Under the pieces are notes generated by a model. It did no database searches. It saw nothing but the letters and a program-made list of their open reading frames with translations, and was not told where the DNA came from. A stretch of 52,455 nt of DNA. It comes from an uncultured Alistipes sp. GTDB lineage: Bacteria; Bacteroidota; Bacteroidia; Bacteroidales; Rikenellaceae. Both the position numbers and the translations under genes were made by a program. The stretch lies in assembly GCA_910583985.1 (NCBI GenBank), contig CAJTYA010000004.1:1-52455 (forward strand), given 5' to 3'. Positions 33,529 through 43,110 of this stretch are shown one piece after another. Position 1 is the first letter of the stretch. Each line of letters starts with the position of its first letter.

Positions 33529-34950
33529 TTACATGCCGTAAGCGAACAGCGAAATACGGTCGTATACCACGCTCAGAATACCGAGCAGCAGAATACCGGC
33601 GCTGCAAGCCGCCAGACTGATGCGTGTATAGTTGTCGGAACGGAACGCTCCGATGGGCGCATCGCTCTTGTTGATGAACATGGCCTTGACCACCAGCAGA
33701 TAATAGTACAGCGAAATGATCGTATTGAGCAACGCGATCAACACCAGCACGTAATATCCCTGCTCGGCCGCCGCCGCGAAAATGAAGAACTTGCTGAAGA
33801 ACCCGGCGAAAGGCGGAATACCGGCCAGCGAGAACATGGCCAGCGTCATCACGAGGCTCAGCTTGGGGTGCGTCGAATAGAGACCGTTGTAATCGTCGAA
33901 GGTCAGTTTGCCGGTACGGTTCTCGATGGCGCCGATCACGCCGAAGGCGGCCAGATTCGACACCATATAGACCAACACGTAGTAGACCAGCGAGGTCATC
34001 CCCATCGCCGTGCCGCCGATCACGCCCAGCATGATGTAGCCGGCCTGCGACACCGACGAGTAGGCCAGAAAACGCTTGAGGTTCTTCTGCCGGATGGCGA
34101 ACAGGTTGGCCAACGTGATCGTCACGACGATCACCCCGTAGAGGATTCCCTGCCACTGGGCGGCGATCGGGGCGAACACCTTGTAGAAGATCGTCATGAG
34201 CACGAACACGGCCGAACCCTTGGAAATGACGGACAGGTAGGAGGTCACCGGCGTGGGCGCCCCCTCGTACACGTCGGGCGTCCAGAGGTGGAACGGCACC
34301 AGCGAAATCTTGAAGAACAGCCCGGCGGCGAAGAAGACGAACGCCGCGATCTGCAACGCGCTGCCCGTCACGGCGACGGGCATGTCGTCGAAATAGAGCG
34401 TTCCCGTCGTACCGTAAAGGAGCGACATACCGTAGAGCGAAATGCCCGACGCGAACACCGCATTGAGGATGTATTTGGCTCCGGCTTCGGCCGACTGGCG
34501 TTTGTACTTGTCGAAAGCCGCCAGCGTCGCCATCGGAATCGAAGCGGTTTCGAGCCCGATGAAGAAGAATAGGAAGTTGCCGGCGGAAATCATGAAATAC
34601 ATCCCCAGCAGCGTCGTCAGCGTGAGGAAGAAGAACTCCCCCCGCTTATGCACCGTATCTTCCCTGCGCAGCCACCCTGCGGCCTGCATCAGCACGATGA
34701 GCGTACCGACGTTGAGAATGCTCTTGACGATCCCCATCATCGGCGTATACTGGTACATTCCTCCGAAAGATTCCGCGGCGGCGCCCGGAACGATATTGAG
34801 CAGCGTATGGATTCCGAACAGGACGCAGGCCACGGGCTGAAAATACCGCAGAGCCTTTTTCGAGGCGGCCAGATCGTATACCAACAGGATCACCATCACT
34901 GCGATCAGCGACAGCTCCTCTCTCATTGTCAGAAAATTACTGTAATCCAT
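33529..34950 (-). CDS. nuoN: NADH-quinone oxidoreductase subunit N
   Basis: A 473-residue, 14-helix proton-pump subunit of complex I related to Mrp antiporters. The ATG at 34950 (MDYSNFLTM) is preferred over the GTG one codon upstream. Typical are EGAPTPVTSYLSVISKGSAVFVL, with the conserved TM lysine, and LAYSSVSQAGYIMLG. It is last in the operon, 8 bases after nuoM, and is followed by a terminator. Confidence 0.93.
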   Translation of the reverse strand: MDYSNFLTMREELSLIAVMVILLVYDLAASKKALRYFQPVACVLFGIHTLLNIVPGAAAESFGGMYQYTPMMGIVKSILNVGTLIVLMQAAGWLRREDTVHKRGEFFFLTLTTLLGMYFMISAGNFLFFFIGLETASIPMATLAAFDKYKRQSAEAGAKYILNAVFASGISLYGMSLLYGTTGTLYFDDMPVAVTGSALQIAAFVFFAAGLFFKISLVPFHLWTPDVYEGAPTPVTSYLSVISKGSAVFVLMTIFYKVFAPIAAQWQGILYGVIVVTITLANLFAIRQKNLKRFLAYSSVSQAGYIMLGVIGGTAMGMTSLVYYVLVYMVSNLAAFGVIGAIENRTGKLTFDDYNGLYSTHPKLSLVMTLAMFSLAGIPPFAGFFSKFFIFAAAAEQGYYVLVLIALLNTIISLYYYLLVVKAMFINKSDAPIGAFRSDNYTRISLAACSAGILLLGILSVVYDRISLFAYGM

Positions 34951-34958
34951 CACGTATG

Positions 34959-36452
34959 TTATCTCATTAATTGTTCAACCACCGGCAGCAGGCTGCTGTT
35001 AATCATGTCCGACACCCACAGCGGCGCCATACCCAATCCGGCGATAGCCAGAATCAACGTCACCACCGAGAAGCGCTCGGAAAGGGTCGCGTCGGTAAGC
35101 GCCAGATGCTCCTTGTTCTGCACCGTACCGTAAAGCAGCTTGCCCACCATGCGCAACACGTACACGGCCGTGATGACGATGGAGGTCGTGGCCACGATCG
35201 TGAAGACACGGTGGAACGTATCGGTATGTTCGAACGCGCCGACGAAGACGGTCATTTCGGCCACGAAGCCGCTCAATCCCGGCAAGCCCAACGAGGCGAG
35301 ACCGGCGATCACGTAGCAGACGCCGAGGAAAGGCATCACGCGCATCAGGCCGCCCATTTCGCGGATGTCGCGCGTGTGGGTCCTTCCGTAGATCATCCCG
35401 ATCAGGGCGAAGAACAGCGCCGTCATCAACCCGTGCGAGAGCATCTGGAGCACGCCCCCCGTCATGGCCGTGCGGTTCAGCATCAGAATGGCGAAAAGCA
35501 CCAGCCCGCAGTGGCTGACCGAAGAATAGGCGTTGATGTATTTGAGGTCTGTCTGCTTGATGGCCGACAGCGCCCCGTAAACGACGCTCGTACCGGTCAG
35601 GATCAAGAAAATCCACGAAAGCTCGTTGGCCGCTTCGGGCATCAGGTAGATCGCCACGCGGAAGCAGCCGTACCCGCCCAACTTCATCAACACGCCGGCA
35701 TGGAGCATCGACACGGCGGTCGGCGCCGAAGCGTGACCGTCGGGCGACCACGTGTGGAACGGGAACATCGCGCCCAGCACGCCGAAGCCGACGAACGTCA
35801 GCGGGAAGAACAGATACTGCGCACTCATCGGAATCCTGTTGCGGGCGATATCGAGAATGTTCATCGAAAGCTGTCCGCCTTCGGGAGCCGAATGGAAGTA
35901 AATGCCCAGAATACCCACCAGCAGGAGGGCCGAACCACCCATGAGCATCAACGTGAGCTTCATGGCCGAATACTCCTTGCGACCGGTTCCCCACACGCCG
36001 ATGAGCAGATACATCGGGATGAGAGCCACCTCGTAGAACATGAACATCGTGAACAGGTCGGTCGAGATGAAGAAACCGAACACCCCGATGGACAGCAGCG
36101 AGAACCAGCCGAAATATTCGCGCGGCAGCACCGACATCTTCCACGAGGCGAGCACGCCCGTAAAGACGATGATCGACGAAAGAAGCAGCATGGCCACCGA
36201 AATTCCGTCCACGCCCACCGAATAGTGGATGTTCAGCGGAGCGTACCACACCGCGTCGGCCGTAAACAGCATTTCGGCCGCATTGCCGGCCTCGCGCTCG
36301 CCCAGAAACATGAACGTCAGCGCGACGGAAAGCGCCAGCAGCGCCGAAGCCCCGGTCATCATGGCCGCCCGGATCTGCCGCATATTCCTGCAAAGGAACA
36401 TCGCGCAGGTCATCAGCACCGGCACCAGCACAAACAATGATAAGAAATTCAT
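34959..36452 (-). CDS. nuoM: NADH-quinone oxidoreductase subunit M
   Basis: A 497-residue antiporter-like membrane subunit. Hallmarks are FYEVALIPMYLLIGVWG with the conserved membrane glutamate, PFHTWSPDGHASAPTAVSMLHAGVLMKLGGYG with the pumping lysines, and YSSVSHCGLVLFAI. Length is as usual for NuoM. It lies 15 bases after nuoL. It forms one of the distal proton channels of the membrane arm. Confidence 0.95.
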   Translation of the reverse strand: MNFLSLFVLVPVLMTCAMFLCRNMRQIRAAMMTGASALLALSVALTFMFLGEREAGNAAEMLFTADAVWYAPLNIHYSVGVDGISVAMLLLSSIIVFTGVLASWKMSVLPREYFGWFSLLSIGVFGFFISTDLFTMFMFYEVALIPMYLLIGVWGTGRKEYSAMKLTLMLMGGSALLLVGILGIYFHSAPEGGQLSMNILDIARNRIPMSAQYLFFPLTFVGFGVLGAMFPFHTWSPDGHASAPTAVSMLHAGVLMKLGGYGCFRVAIYLMPEAANELSWIFLILTGTSVVYGALSAIKQTDLKYINAYSSVSHCGLVLFAILMLNRTAMTGGVLQMLSHGLMTALFFALIGMIYGRTHTRDIREMGGLMRVMPFLGVCYVIAGLASLGLPGLSGFVAEMTVFVGAFEHTDTFHRVFTIVATTSIVITAVYVLRMVGKLLYGTVQNKEHLALTDATLSERFSVVTLILAIAGLGMAPLWVSDMINSSLLPVVEQLMR

Positions 36453-36467
36453 ATCTATCGGTTTATT

Positions 36468-38372
36468 TTATTCGAAAAACAGGACCAAAACGGTGACGAC
36501 CAGCACGCCGCACAGGAACACCAGCACATACTGCTGGATCCGTCCCGACTGCAACCCGCGCACGGCGAGCGACATCTTGTTGGTCACGAAGGCCAGACCG
36601 TCCATCGCTCCGTCGATCACATGGCGGTCGAACCATGCGATGGGACGCGAAATGCCGTTGAAAATGATCTTCTTGGTCACGAAAAGATAAATCTCGTCGA
36701 TGTAGAACCGATGCGAAGCCGCACGGTGCAGTCCGCTGAAGCGGCGCTCCAGCGCATCGGGCACGGGGCTGTGCTTGCGATAGAACAGCGTCGCGATGCC
36801 GATGGACACGAGCGCGATGGCGACGCTCGCCACGGCAATCACGGGATCGAGGTGGATGATGTAGTCGGCTCCGTCGCTGCTGACGAACTTGCCGAAAGGA
36901 ATGAACCCGGCCACGCAGGTGATGAGGGCCAGAACGATCAGCGGCGTCGTCATCGTCTTCGGCGCTTCGTGCGGCTCGTGTTCATGCTCGGCCGGCGTAG
37001 CCCAGAAGATGTTGTAATAGAGACGGAACATGTAGAATGCCGTCAACGCGGCGATGAAGCTCATCACGCCGCCCAGCACCGGCTGGAAATGGAACGTCGC
37101 GGCCAAGATCTCGTCCTTGCTGAAGAATCCGGAGAACGGCGGAATGCCCGCGATGGCCAGACAGGCGATAAGGAACGTGATATGCGTCACGGGCATCTGC
37201 TTGCGCAGGCCGCCCATGCGGCTCATTTCGTTGCTGTGCACGGCATGGATGATGGCGCCCGCTCCGAGGAACAGCAGCGCCTTGAACATCGCGTGCGTAA
37301 AGAGGTGGAACATCCCGGCCATGTAACCCGTTCCGGCGTGTCCGCCGTAACCCGACACGCCGAGGGCGACCATCATGAAGCCGATCTGCGAAATCGTCGA
37401 AAAGGCCAACACCCGCTTGATGTCGGTCTGCACGCAGGCGATCACGGCGGCGAACAGCGAAGTGAACGCAGCCAGATAGGCGATGCCGTGCAGCACCTCC
37501 GGCGCTTGGAAGTAGTACACAGGGAAGAGGCGCGCCACCAGATAGACGCCGGCCACGACCATCGTCGCGGCATGGATCAGCGCCGACACGGGCGTGGGGC
37601 CTTCCATCGCATCGGGCAGCCAGATGTGCAGCGGGAACATGGCCGACTTGCCGGCCCCGCCGACGAAAATCAGCGCCAGCGCCCATGCGATCGCCGATCC
37701 GCCCATGAACGTCGTACCGGCCGCCTGCGAGAAGATGCTTCCGTCGCCCGACGTGAGCAGGCCGAAGTCGAAGGTCTTCGTGTAGAACGAAAGCAGCAGG
37801 ATACCGATCAGGAAGCCGAGGTCGGCGAAACGCGTCACGATGAAGGCTTTCTTCGAAGCGGCGATCGCTTCGGGCTTCGTATAGTAGAATCCGATGAGCA
37901 GATAGGACGACACGCCCACCAGCTCCCAGAAAATGTACATCTGGAAAATGTTCGTCGCCACGACGAGTCCGAGCATCGAGCAACTGAACAGCGACAGGAA
38001 AGCGTAATAGCGTTCGAAGCCGCGTTCGCCCTTCATGTAACCGAGGCTGTAGATGTGCACCATGAGCGACACGGTCGAGATGACGATGAGCATCATCACC
38101 GAGATCGGGTCGAGCAGCACGCCCAGATCGATATGCAGGTTATCGGTAAAACGCAGCCACTCGACGTCGAAAGCCGTGATCTTGCGGTAGACGCCGTCTA
38201 TTTTGGCCGTCGTGAAATACTGCCATGCCGTCCAGTACGAGAGCGCGGCGGTCACGCCCATCGACAACGTACCGACCAGCCCCGACGCGCAGGGCTTGAG
38301 CCGGGTCCCCAGCAGACCGAGCACGAAAAACGTCAGCATCGGCAGCAGCACGATAAGTACAGTGTATTCCAT
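36468..38372 (-). CDS. nuoL: NADH-quinone oxidoreductase subunit L
   Basis: A 634-residue antiporter-like subunit at the tip of the membrane arm. It has FWELVGVSSYLLIGFYY, GKSAMFPLHIWLPDAMEGPTPVSALIHAATMVVAGVYL and FSTISQIGFMMVALG, and the long C-terminal region with the lateral helix expected in NuoL. A His/Glu-rich loop (HEHEPHEAPK) near residue 460 is a local feature. The gene is 78 bases after nuoK, the largest gap in the operon, without a visible terminator. Confidence 0.95.
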   Translation of the reverse strand: MEYTVLIVLLPMLTFFVLGLLGTRLKPCASGLVGTLSMGVTAALSYWTAWQYFTTAKIDGVYRKITAFDVEWLRFTDNLHIDLGVLLDPISVMMLIVISTVSLMVHIYSLGYMKGERGFERYYAFLSLFSCSMLGLVVATNIFQMYIFWELVGVSSYLLIGFYYTKPEAIAASKKAFIVTRFADLGFLIGILLLSFYTKTFDFGLLTSGDGSIFSQAAGTTFMGGSAIAWALALIFVGGAGKSAMFPLHIWLPDAMEGPTPVSALIHAATMVVAGVYLVARLFPVYYFQAPEVLHGIAYLAAFTSLFAAVIACVQTDIKRVLAFSTISQIGFMMVALGVSGYGGHAGTGYMAGMFHLFTHAMFKALLFLGAGAIIHAVHSNEMSRMGGLRKQMPVTHITFLIACLAIAGIPPFSGFFSKDEILAATFHFQPVLGGVMSFIAALTAFYMFRLYYNIFWATPAEHEHEPHEAPKTMTTPLIVLALITCVAGFIPFGKFVSSDGADYIIHLDPVIAVASVAIALVSIGIATLFYRKHSPVPDALERRFSGLHRAASHRFYIDEIYLFVTKKIIFNGISRPIAWFDRHVIDGAMDGLAFVTNKMSLAVRGLQSGRIQQYVLVFLCGVLVVTVLVLFFE

Positions 38373-38450
38373 ATTGGGTAACTTAAATTATTTTCGTTCC
38401 GATTCGTTCGCGCCGGACGAGCAACCCGCTCCCCGGCATCCGTTGTCCGC

Positions 38451-38762
38451 TCAGTCCTTGAGCTCGTCCAGATTCTTCACCTCGATATTGTGCAGGTTGC
38501 GGTATATGTTGATGATGATCGCGATGGCCACGGCCGTCTCGGCGGCCGCGATGGCGATGGCGAACAGCGTGAAGAAAAAGCCTTCGAGCTGCGCGGGAAA
38601 CAGATAGCGGTTGAAAACGGCGAAATTGATATCCACCGCATTGAGGATCAACTCTATGGATATGAGCACGGCGATCAGGTTGCGACGCGTGATGAATCCG
38701 TATACGCCGGCGAAAAACATCACGGCGCCCAGAATCAGGTAATATTCCATTTGTATTTCCAT
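38451..38762 (-). CDS. nuoK: NADH-quinone oxidoreductase subunit K
   Basis: A 103-residue protein with three membrane helices and the conserved glutamates in NLIAVLISIELILNAVDINF and AAAETAVAIAI. ATG codons at 38762 and 38750 (MEYYLILG) are both possible; the second matches the usual NuoK start better. It lies 4 bases after nuoJ. It is part of the proton path between the quinone site and the antiporter subunits. Confidence 0.93.
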   Translation of the reverse strand: MEIQMEYYLILGAVMFFAGVYGFITRRNLIAVLISIELILNAVDINFAVFNRYLFPAQLEGFFFTLFAIAIAAAETAVAIAIIINIYRNLHNIEVKNLDELKD

Positions 38763-38766
38763 AGCT

Positions 38767-39279
38767 CTATTTCCGTTTACGTGCGATTAACAATCCCCCC
38801 ACGATGCAGGCCAGCAGCAACACGCTGATCGCCTCGAAGGGCAGCAAATACTGGTATTTCCCCGTTCCCATGAGCGTATGGCCTATCGTGTGCATGTCCA
38901 CCTCGCAGTCGGCCGAAACCGTCGGCGCGAACGAGTGGGTCAGCAGCAGGAACAGGCACAGTGCCCCGCCGGCCAGCGAAGCGACGAGCCCCGGCACGAT
39001 GCGGCGGTTGCGCAGCGGCTCCTTCTTCTCGGCGTCGGAACTCGTCAGCAGAATCGAGAAGACGTACAGCACGATGATGCCGCCCGCATAGATGAGCAGC
39101 TGCACGGCGCCGAGGAACGAGTAATTGAGTTGAAAATAGATGCCCGCCGTAGCGAAAAGCACGAAAAGCAGGTATGTGGCCGCCCGCAGGATCCGTTTGG
39201 TCGTGACCGTCATCACGGAAAAAACGAGGATCACCGCGGCGAGGAAGGCGAAACCGGCCTGTTGTAAGGTTATTTCCAT
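38767..39279 (-). CDS. nuoJ: NADH-quinone oxidoreductase subunit J
   Basis: A 170-residue membrane subunit with five predicted helices. FAFLAAVILVFSVMTVTTKRILRAATYLLFVLFATAGIYFQL is the typical N-terminal region (split here around the third helix, which holds the conserved YLL...FVL pattern), and IYAGGIIVLYVFSILL follows. Length and order after nuoI are those of other bacterial nuo operons. It helps to transmit conformational change along the membrane arm. Confidence 0.92.
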   Translation of the reverse strand: MEITLQQAGFAFLAAVILVFSVMTVTTKRILRAATYLLFVLFATAGIYFQLNYSFLGAVQLLIYAGGIIVLYVFSILLTSSDAEKKEPLRNRRIVPGLVASLAGGALCLFLLLTHSFAPTVSADCEVDMHTIGHTLMGTGKYQYLLPFEAISVLLLACIVGGLLIARKRK

Positions 39280-39285
39280 CTTCGT

Positions 39286-39753
39286 CTATTTTTTTACTAA
39301 TGTTGAACCTTCGCGATTGAGCCGGCGCACCAGTTTCTCGCGCGTGAATACCGCATGTTCGAACTTCGTGTCGAACTCGATGGCCCCGTGCGGGCAGCTG
39401 CGCACGCAGAGCTGGCAATAGAGGCAGCTGCCCAGATCGTACTCGTAGCGGGTCAGCACCTTTTTCTTCTTGCCCTCTTCGTCGGTCACCGTCTCGGACA
39501 CCACCCGGATCGAACCGTTGGGACAGTTCATCTGACAGATGCCGCAGGCCACGCACTTGTGTTCGTTGTTCTCGTTGTGGGGCATGACCAACTGCCCGCG
39601 GAAACGGTCGAACATCTTCAGCGTGTCCCGGTTTTCGGGATATTGTTCGGTGGTTTTCTTGCGGAAGAAAACCCGAATCGTCACCTTCATCCCCTTGAGC
39701 AGCGACAGCAGCCCGGAGAAAAAGGAGGTCATATATTTCTTAAATCCATTCAT
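39286..39753 (-). CDS. nuoI: NADH-quinone oxidoreductase subunit I, two 4Fe-4S clusters
   Basis: A 155-residue ferredoxin-like subunit. Two CxxCxxCxxxCP motifs, CVACGICQMNCP and CLYCQLCVRSCP, hold the N6a and N6b clusters. The ATG at 39753 (MNGFKKYM) is taken as start; the longer frame would use TTG. An amphipathic N-terminal segment (YMTSFFSGLLSLLKGM) fits the known membrane contact. It relays electrons to NuoB. The upstream donor is unclear because NuoE/F/G are absent here. Confidence 0.94.
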   Translation of the reverse strand: MNGFKKYMTSFFSGLLSLLKGMKVTIRVFFRKKTTEQYPENRDTLKMFDRFRGQLVMPHNENNEHKCVACGICQMNCPNGSIRVVSETVTDEEGKKKKVLTRYEYDLGSCLYCQLCVRSCPHGAIEFDTKFEHAVFTREKLVRRLNREGSTLVKK

Positions 39754-39785
39754 ATCCAATCTCTTTTACGGTTAAACCCGATTCG

Positions 39786-40886
39786 CTAAAAATGAAGTCC
39801 GAACACCACGACGATCACCATGAGCATCAGGTTGACCAGATTGAGCGGCAGCAGGTATTTCCATTCGAGCCGGAGCAGCTGGTCGATCCTCAGACGGGGG
39901 AACGTCCACTTGAACCACATGATGACGAAGATCACGAAGCCGACCTTGGCCAGGAACCAGACGATGGACGGGATGTAGTCCATCACGGCATTGAAAGAGT
40001 CCCAGCCGGCGACGTGCAGCGGCATCCACCCGCCGAGGAAAAGCGTCGTGGCGATACCGGCCACGATGAACAGGTTGAGGTATTCGGCTAGATAGAAAAA
40101 TCCGAAGTGCATGCCCGAATACTCGGTATGGTACCCGGCCGTCAGCTCCGAATCGGCTTCGGGCAAGTCGAACGGTCCGCGGTTCGTCTCGGCCGTACCG
40201 GCCACTAAATAGATCAAGAATGCGATCACGGCAGGCACGTGTCCCGTGAAGAGGAACCACCCGTCGGCTTGACGTTCGACGATCTCGGAAATCTGCATCG
40301 TACCGGCCAGCACCACCATCGTCATGATCGACAGGCCGATGGAGAGCTCGTAGCTGATCATCTGCGCGCCGCTTCGCATGGCGCCGATGAGCGAATACTT
40401 GTTGTTGGACGACCATCCGGCCAGCAGAATGCCGACGATGCCGATCGACGAGACGGCCATCAGGAAGAAAATCCCGACGTTGTAGTCCAGCACTTGGAAG
40501 TTCTTGGCAAAAGGCAGGCAGCCGAAGGCGAGCACCGACGAAATGATGACGATGAACGGCGCCAGATTGAACAGGAACCGGTCGATGTGGTCGATCGAGA
40601 TGAGCTCCTTGATGAGCATCTTGATCATGTCGGCCACGCTCTGTACCGTCCCGTAGGGGCCCACCCGGTTGGGGCCCAGACGACATTGGAAGAAGGCGCA
40701 GACCTTACGTTCGATATAGATCAACGCCAGCGCGATGAGCGCGTATCCCAGCAGCAGACCGAGGCCGATGAGCACGCACTCGACGAGCGTGACGCCCCAT
40801 GCGGGCAGCGCTCCGCTCAAAACGCCGTGAATCCAGCCCGTGAACGCTTGGAAGTCGATGCTGTCTGTATATGTATTCAATAACAT
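39786..40886 (-). CDS. nuoH: NADH-quinone oxidoreductase subunit H
   Basis: A 366-residue membrane subunit forming the quinone chamber with NuoB/D. Signatures are ALIYIERKVCAFFQCRLGPNRVGPYGTVQSVADMIK, AGWSSNNKYSLIGAMRSGAQMISYELSIGL and ETNRGPFDLPEADSELTAGYHTEYSG (each long run only outlined here by its key residues Glu, Arg and Asp). About eight to nine helices are visible. It lies 24 bases after nuoCD. Confidence 0.94.
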   Translation of the reverse strand: MLLNTYTDSIDFQAFTGWIHGVLSGALPAWGVTLVECVLIGLGLLLGYALIALALIYIERKVCAFFQCRLGPNRVGPYGTVQSVADMIKMLIKELISIDHIDRFLFNLAPFIVIISSVLAFGCLPFAKNFQVLDYNVGIFFLMAVSSIGIVGILLAGWSSNNKYSLIGAMRSGAQMISYELSIGLSIMTMVVLAGTMQISEIVERQADGWFLFTGHVPAVIAFLIYLVAGTAETNRGPFDLPEADSELTAGYHTEYSGMHFGFFYLAEYLNLFIVAGIATTLFLGGWMPLHVAGWDSFNAVMDYIPSIVWFLAKVGFVIFVIMWFKWTFPRLRIDQLLRLEWKYLLPLNLVNLMLMVIVVVFGLHF

Positions 40887-40910
40887 ATCGTTTTGTGTTT
40901 GTTTACGTTA

Positions 40911-42536
40911 TTATCTGTCGATATCGGGCACCACATAGTCGAGCGATCCGCCGACGGCGATCAGGTCGGCGATCTTGCCCCCGCTGGCCAAACGGTCCAC
41001 CACGGCCACCAGCGGCAGACCCGGCGAACGGAATTTCACGCGGTAGGGATATTTGTCCCCGCGGCTTTCGATATAGACGCCGAACTCGCCGCGGCTCGCC
41101 TCCACGCTGCTGAAATAGCAGCCTTCGGGGACGCGGATGATCGGCTTGGTCTTGACGGCGTAGTCGCCCTGCGGAATGTTGTCGACCAACTGTTCGAGGA
41201 TATGCAGCGACTCGCGGATCTCGTCCACGCGCACCAGATAGCGGTCGAACGTATCGCCGCCAGTACGGACGATCTCCTTGAAGTCCACCTTGTCGTATAC
41301 GCCGTAGGGTTTGAGCTTGCGCACGTCGCAATGCCACCCCGAAGCGCGTCCCGACGGTCCCGTCACGCCGTAGGACACGGCCACGTCCTTGGGCAGGATG
41401 CCGATGCCCTGCATACGCGAGCGGGCGATCACGTTGCCGGTGAACACCTCGTCGTACTCTTCGAGCATTTTGGGCAGGTAGACGATGAATTCCTTGATGC
41501 GTTTGACGAGGTTCGGATGGATGTCGGCCATCACGCCGCCGATGACGTTATAGTTCTGGATAAGACGTCCGCCGGTGGTTTCCTCCATCATGTCGAGCAC
41601 CTTCTCCCTGTCGCGGAATCCGTAGAAGAACGCCGTCAGCGCGCCGAGGTCCATGCACAGCGTGGACCAGAAGAGCAGGTGGGACGACAGACGGTTCAGC
41701 TCGTCCATGATCGTGCGGATGTACTGCGCCCGTTCGGGCACCTCGATGCCCATCGCCTTTTCGATGCACATGCACAGGGCGTGGCGGTTCTGGTGCGCCG
41801 AGAGATAATCGAGCCGGTCGGTCAACGCGAGCGTCTGGGGATAGGTCAGGCTCTCGCACATCTTCTCGATGCCGCGGTGGATGTACCCGCAGTTGACATC
41901 GACCTTTTTGATGATTTCGCCTTCGAGCGAAACGCGGAAACGCAGCACGCCGTGCGTAGCCGGGTGCTGGGGACCGATATTGACCACGTATTCCGAATCG
42001 TCGAAAATCACCCGTTCCGACGCCACGGCCTTTCCGTCGCGCTCCTCCCACACGGTCGTCGTGTCGGGCGACTCGTCGTTTTCCAGCCGCACCGGATTGA
42101 CCTCCGGCGAAGCGTCGTAGTCCTTGCGGAGCGGATAGCCCTCCCAGTCGGTGCGCAGAAACAGGCGGCGCATATCGGGATGTCCCGTGAAACGGATGCC
42201 GAAGAAGTCGAACACTTCGCGTTCGTTCAGGTTCGCCGTCTCCCACACGTCCGACACGCTTTGCAGACAGGGATTCTCCCGGTCGGCGGTCTCGGTGCGC
42301 AGCACGATCTCGTGGCCGAGTTCCGTCGAACGAAGATGATACACCGCGCCGAGCGTTTCGCCCCAGTCCATACCCGTCAGGCAGACCAGATAGTCGAAGC
42401 GCGTATCGGGATCTTCCTTCAGATTCCGGGCCGTATCGTGGAAACGGTCGGCGGGAACGGTCGCCGTCAGCGGTTCCCCCTCGGCGAATACGACCGAAGG
42501 CGCCCAAAGCGCCAGCTTGTCTTTTATCTTATTCAT
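40911..42536 (-). CDS. nuoCD: Fused NADH-quinone oxidoreductase subunit C/D
   Basis: A 541-residue fusion of NuoC (about 1-165, with ERSVFD-like EREVFDFFGIRF and the DWEGYPLRKDY motif) and NuoD (about 180-541, with NIGPQHPATHGVLRF, HRGIEKMCESL, YGVTGPSGRASG and the end GGSLDYVVPDIDR). The two halves are joined by a short linker with the sequence SPDTTTVWEERDG. NuoD supplies quinone-binding residues. The fusion is common in Bacteroidota and enterobacteria. The start overlaps the nuoB stop by 8 bases. Confidence 0.95.
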   Translation of the reverse strand: MNKIKDKLALWAPSVVFAEGEPLTATVPADRFHDTARNLKEDPDTRFDYLVCLTGMDWGETLGAVYHLRSTELGHEIVLRTETADRENPCLQSVSDVWETANLNEREVFDFFGIRFTGHPDMRRLFLRTDWEGYPLRKDYDASPEVNPVRLENDESPDTTTVWEERDGKAVASERVIFDDSEYVVNIGPQHPATHGVLRFRVSLEGEIIKKVDVNCGYIHRGIEKMCESLTYPQTLALTDRLDYLSAHQNRHALCMCIEKAMGIEVPERAQYIRTIMDELNRLSSHLLFWSTLCMDLGALTAFFYGFRDREKVLDMMEETTGGRLIQNYNVIGGVMADIHPNLVKRIKEFIVYLPKMLEEYDEVFTGNVIARSRMQGIGILPKDVAVSYGVTGPSGRASGWHCDVRKLKPYGVYDKVDFKEIVRTGGDTFDRYLVRVDEIRESLHILEQLVDNIPQGDYAVKTKPIIRVPEGCYFSSVEASRGEFGVYIESRGDKYPYRVKFRSPGLPLVAVVDRLASGGKIADLIAVGGSLDYVVPDIDR

Positions 42537-43110
42537 CTTTGGCTGTATCTTTCTTTTCCTTTCTGTTTACGACGCCGAAATAGTGCTCGGCCTTCACCTT
42601 GCGCTGCAACTGCATCATGCCGTAGAGCAGCGCTTCGGGACGCGGCGGACATCCGGGCACGTAGACGTCCACCGGAATGATCTTGTCCACTCCCTGCAGG
42701 ACATGGTAGGAGCCTTTGAACGGACCGCCCGAAATGGCGCAGCCGCCCATCGCGATGACGTACTTGGGCTCGGCCATCTGGTCGTAGAGGCGCTTGAGCA
42801 CCGGCGCCATCTTGTGGACGATCGTACCGGCGACGACGATCACATCGGCCTGACGCGGGCTGGCCCGCGTCACCTCGAACCCGAACCGGGCGAAATCGTA
42901 CCGGGCCGCACCCACCGCCATGAACTCGATACCGCAGCAACTGGTGGCGAACGTGAGCGGCCAGAGCGAATTGGAACGTCCCCAGTTGATGAGCTGGTCG
43001 AGCTTGCCCACCACGACGTTCACACCGTTGGCCCTGAGCTGTTCAATGTACTCGTTGTCATTGAACGCATCGTATTTCATCGATTTGATATTGACGCCTT
43101 TTATTTCCAT
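42529..43110 (-). CDS. nuoB: NADH-quinone oxidoreductase subunit B
   Basis: A 193-residue subunit holding cluster N2. The ligands are in SCCGIEF, GGCAISGG and PGCPPRPEALLYG. The ATG at 43110 (MEIKGVNIKSM) overlaps the last codons of nuoA (ATGGAAATAA), a coupled start; the frame is open further upstream but only as the antisense-like alternative frame of nuoA. N2 is the last cluster before the quinone. Confidence 0.94.
   Translation of the reverse strand: MEIKGVNIKSMKYDAFNDNEYIEQLRANGVNVVVGKLDQLINWGRSNSLWPLTFATSCCGIEFMAVGAARYDFARFGFEVTRASPRQADVIVVAGTIVHKMAPVLKRLYDQMAEPKYVIAMGGCAISGGPFKGSYHVLQGVDKIIPVDVYVPGCPPRPEALLYGMMQLQRKVKAEHYFGVVNRKEKKDTAKDE

Noticed and set aside
32055..33620. 521-codon plus-strand frame
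   Set aside because: It runs over the cobalamin riboswitch and the nuo terminator, and the product is Pro/Arg/Ser-rich without any domain.
36621..38381. 586-codon plus-strand frame opposite nuoL
   Set aside because: His/Arg/Glu-rich antisense translation of a conserved membrane protein.
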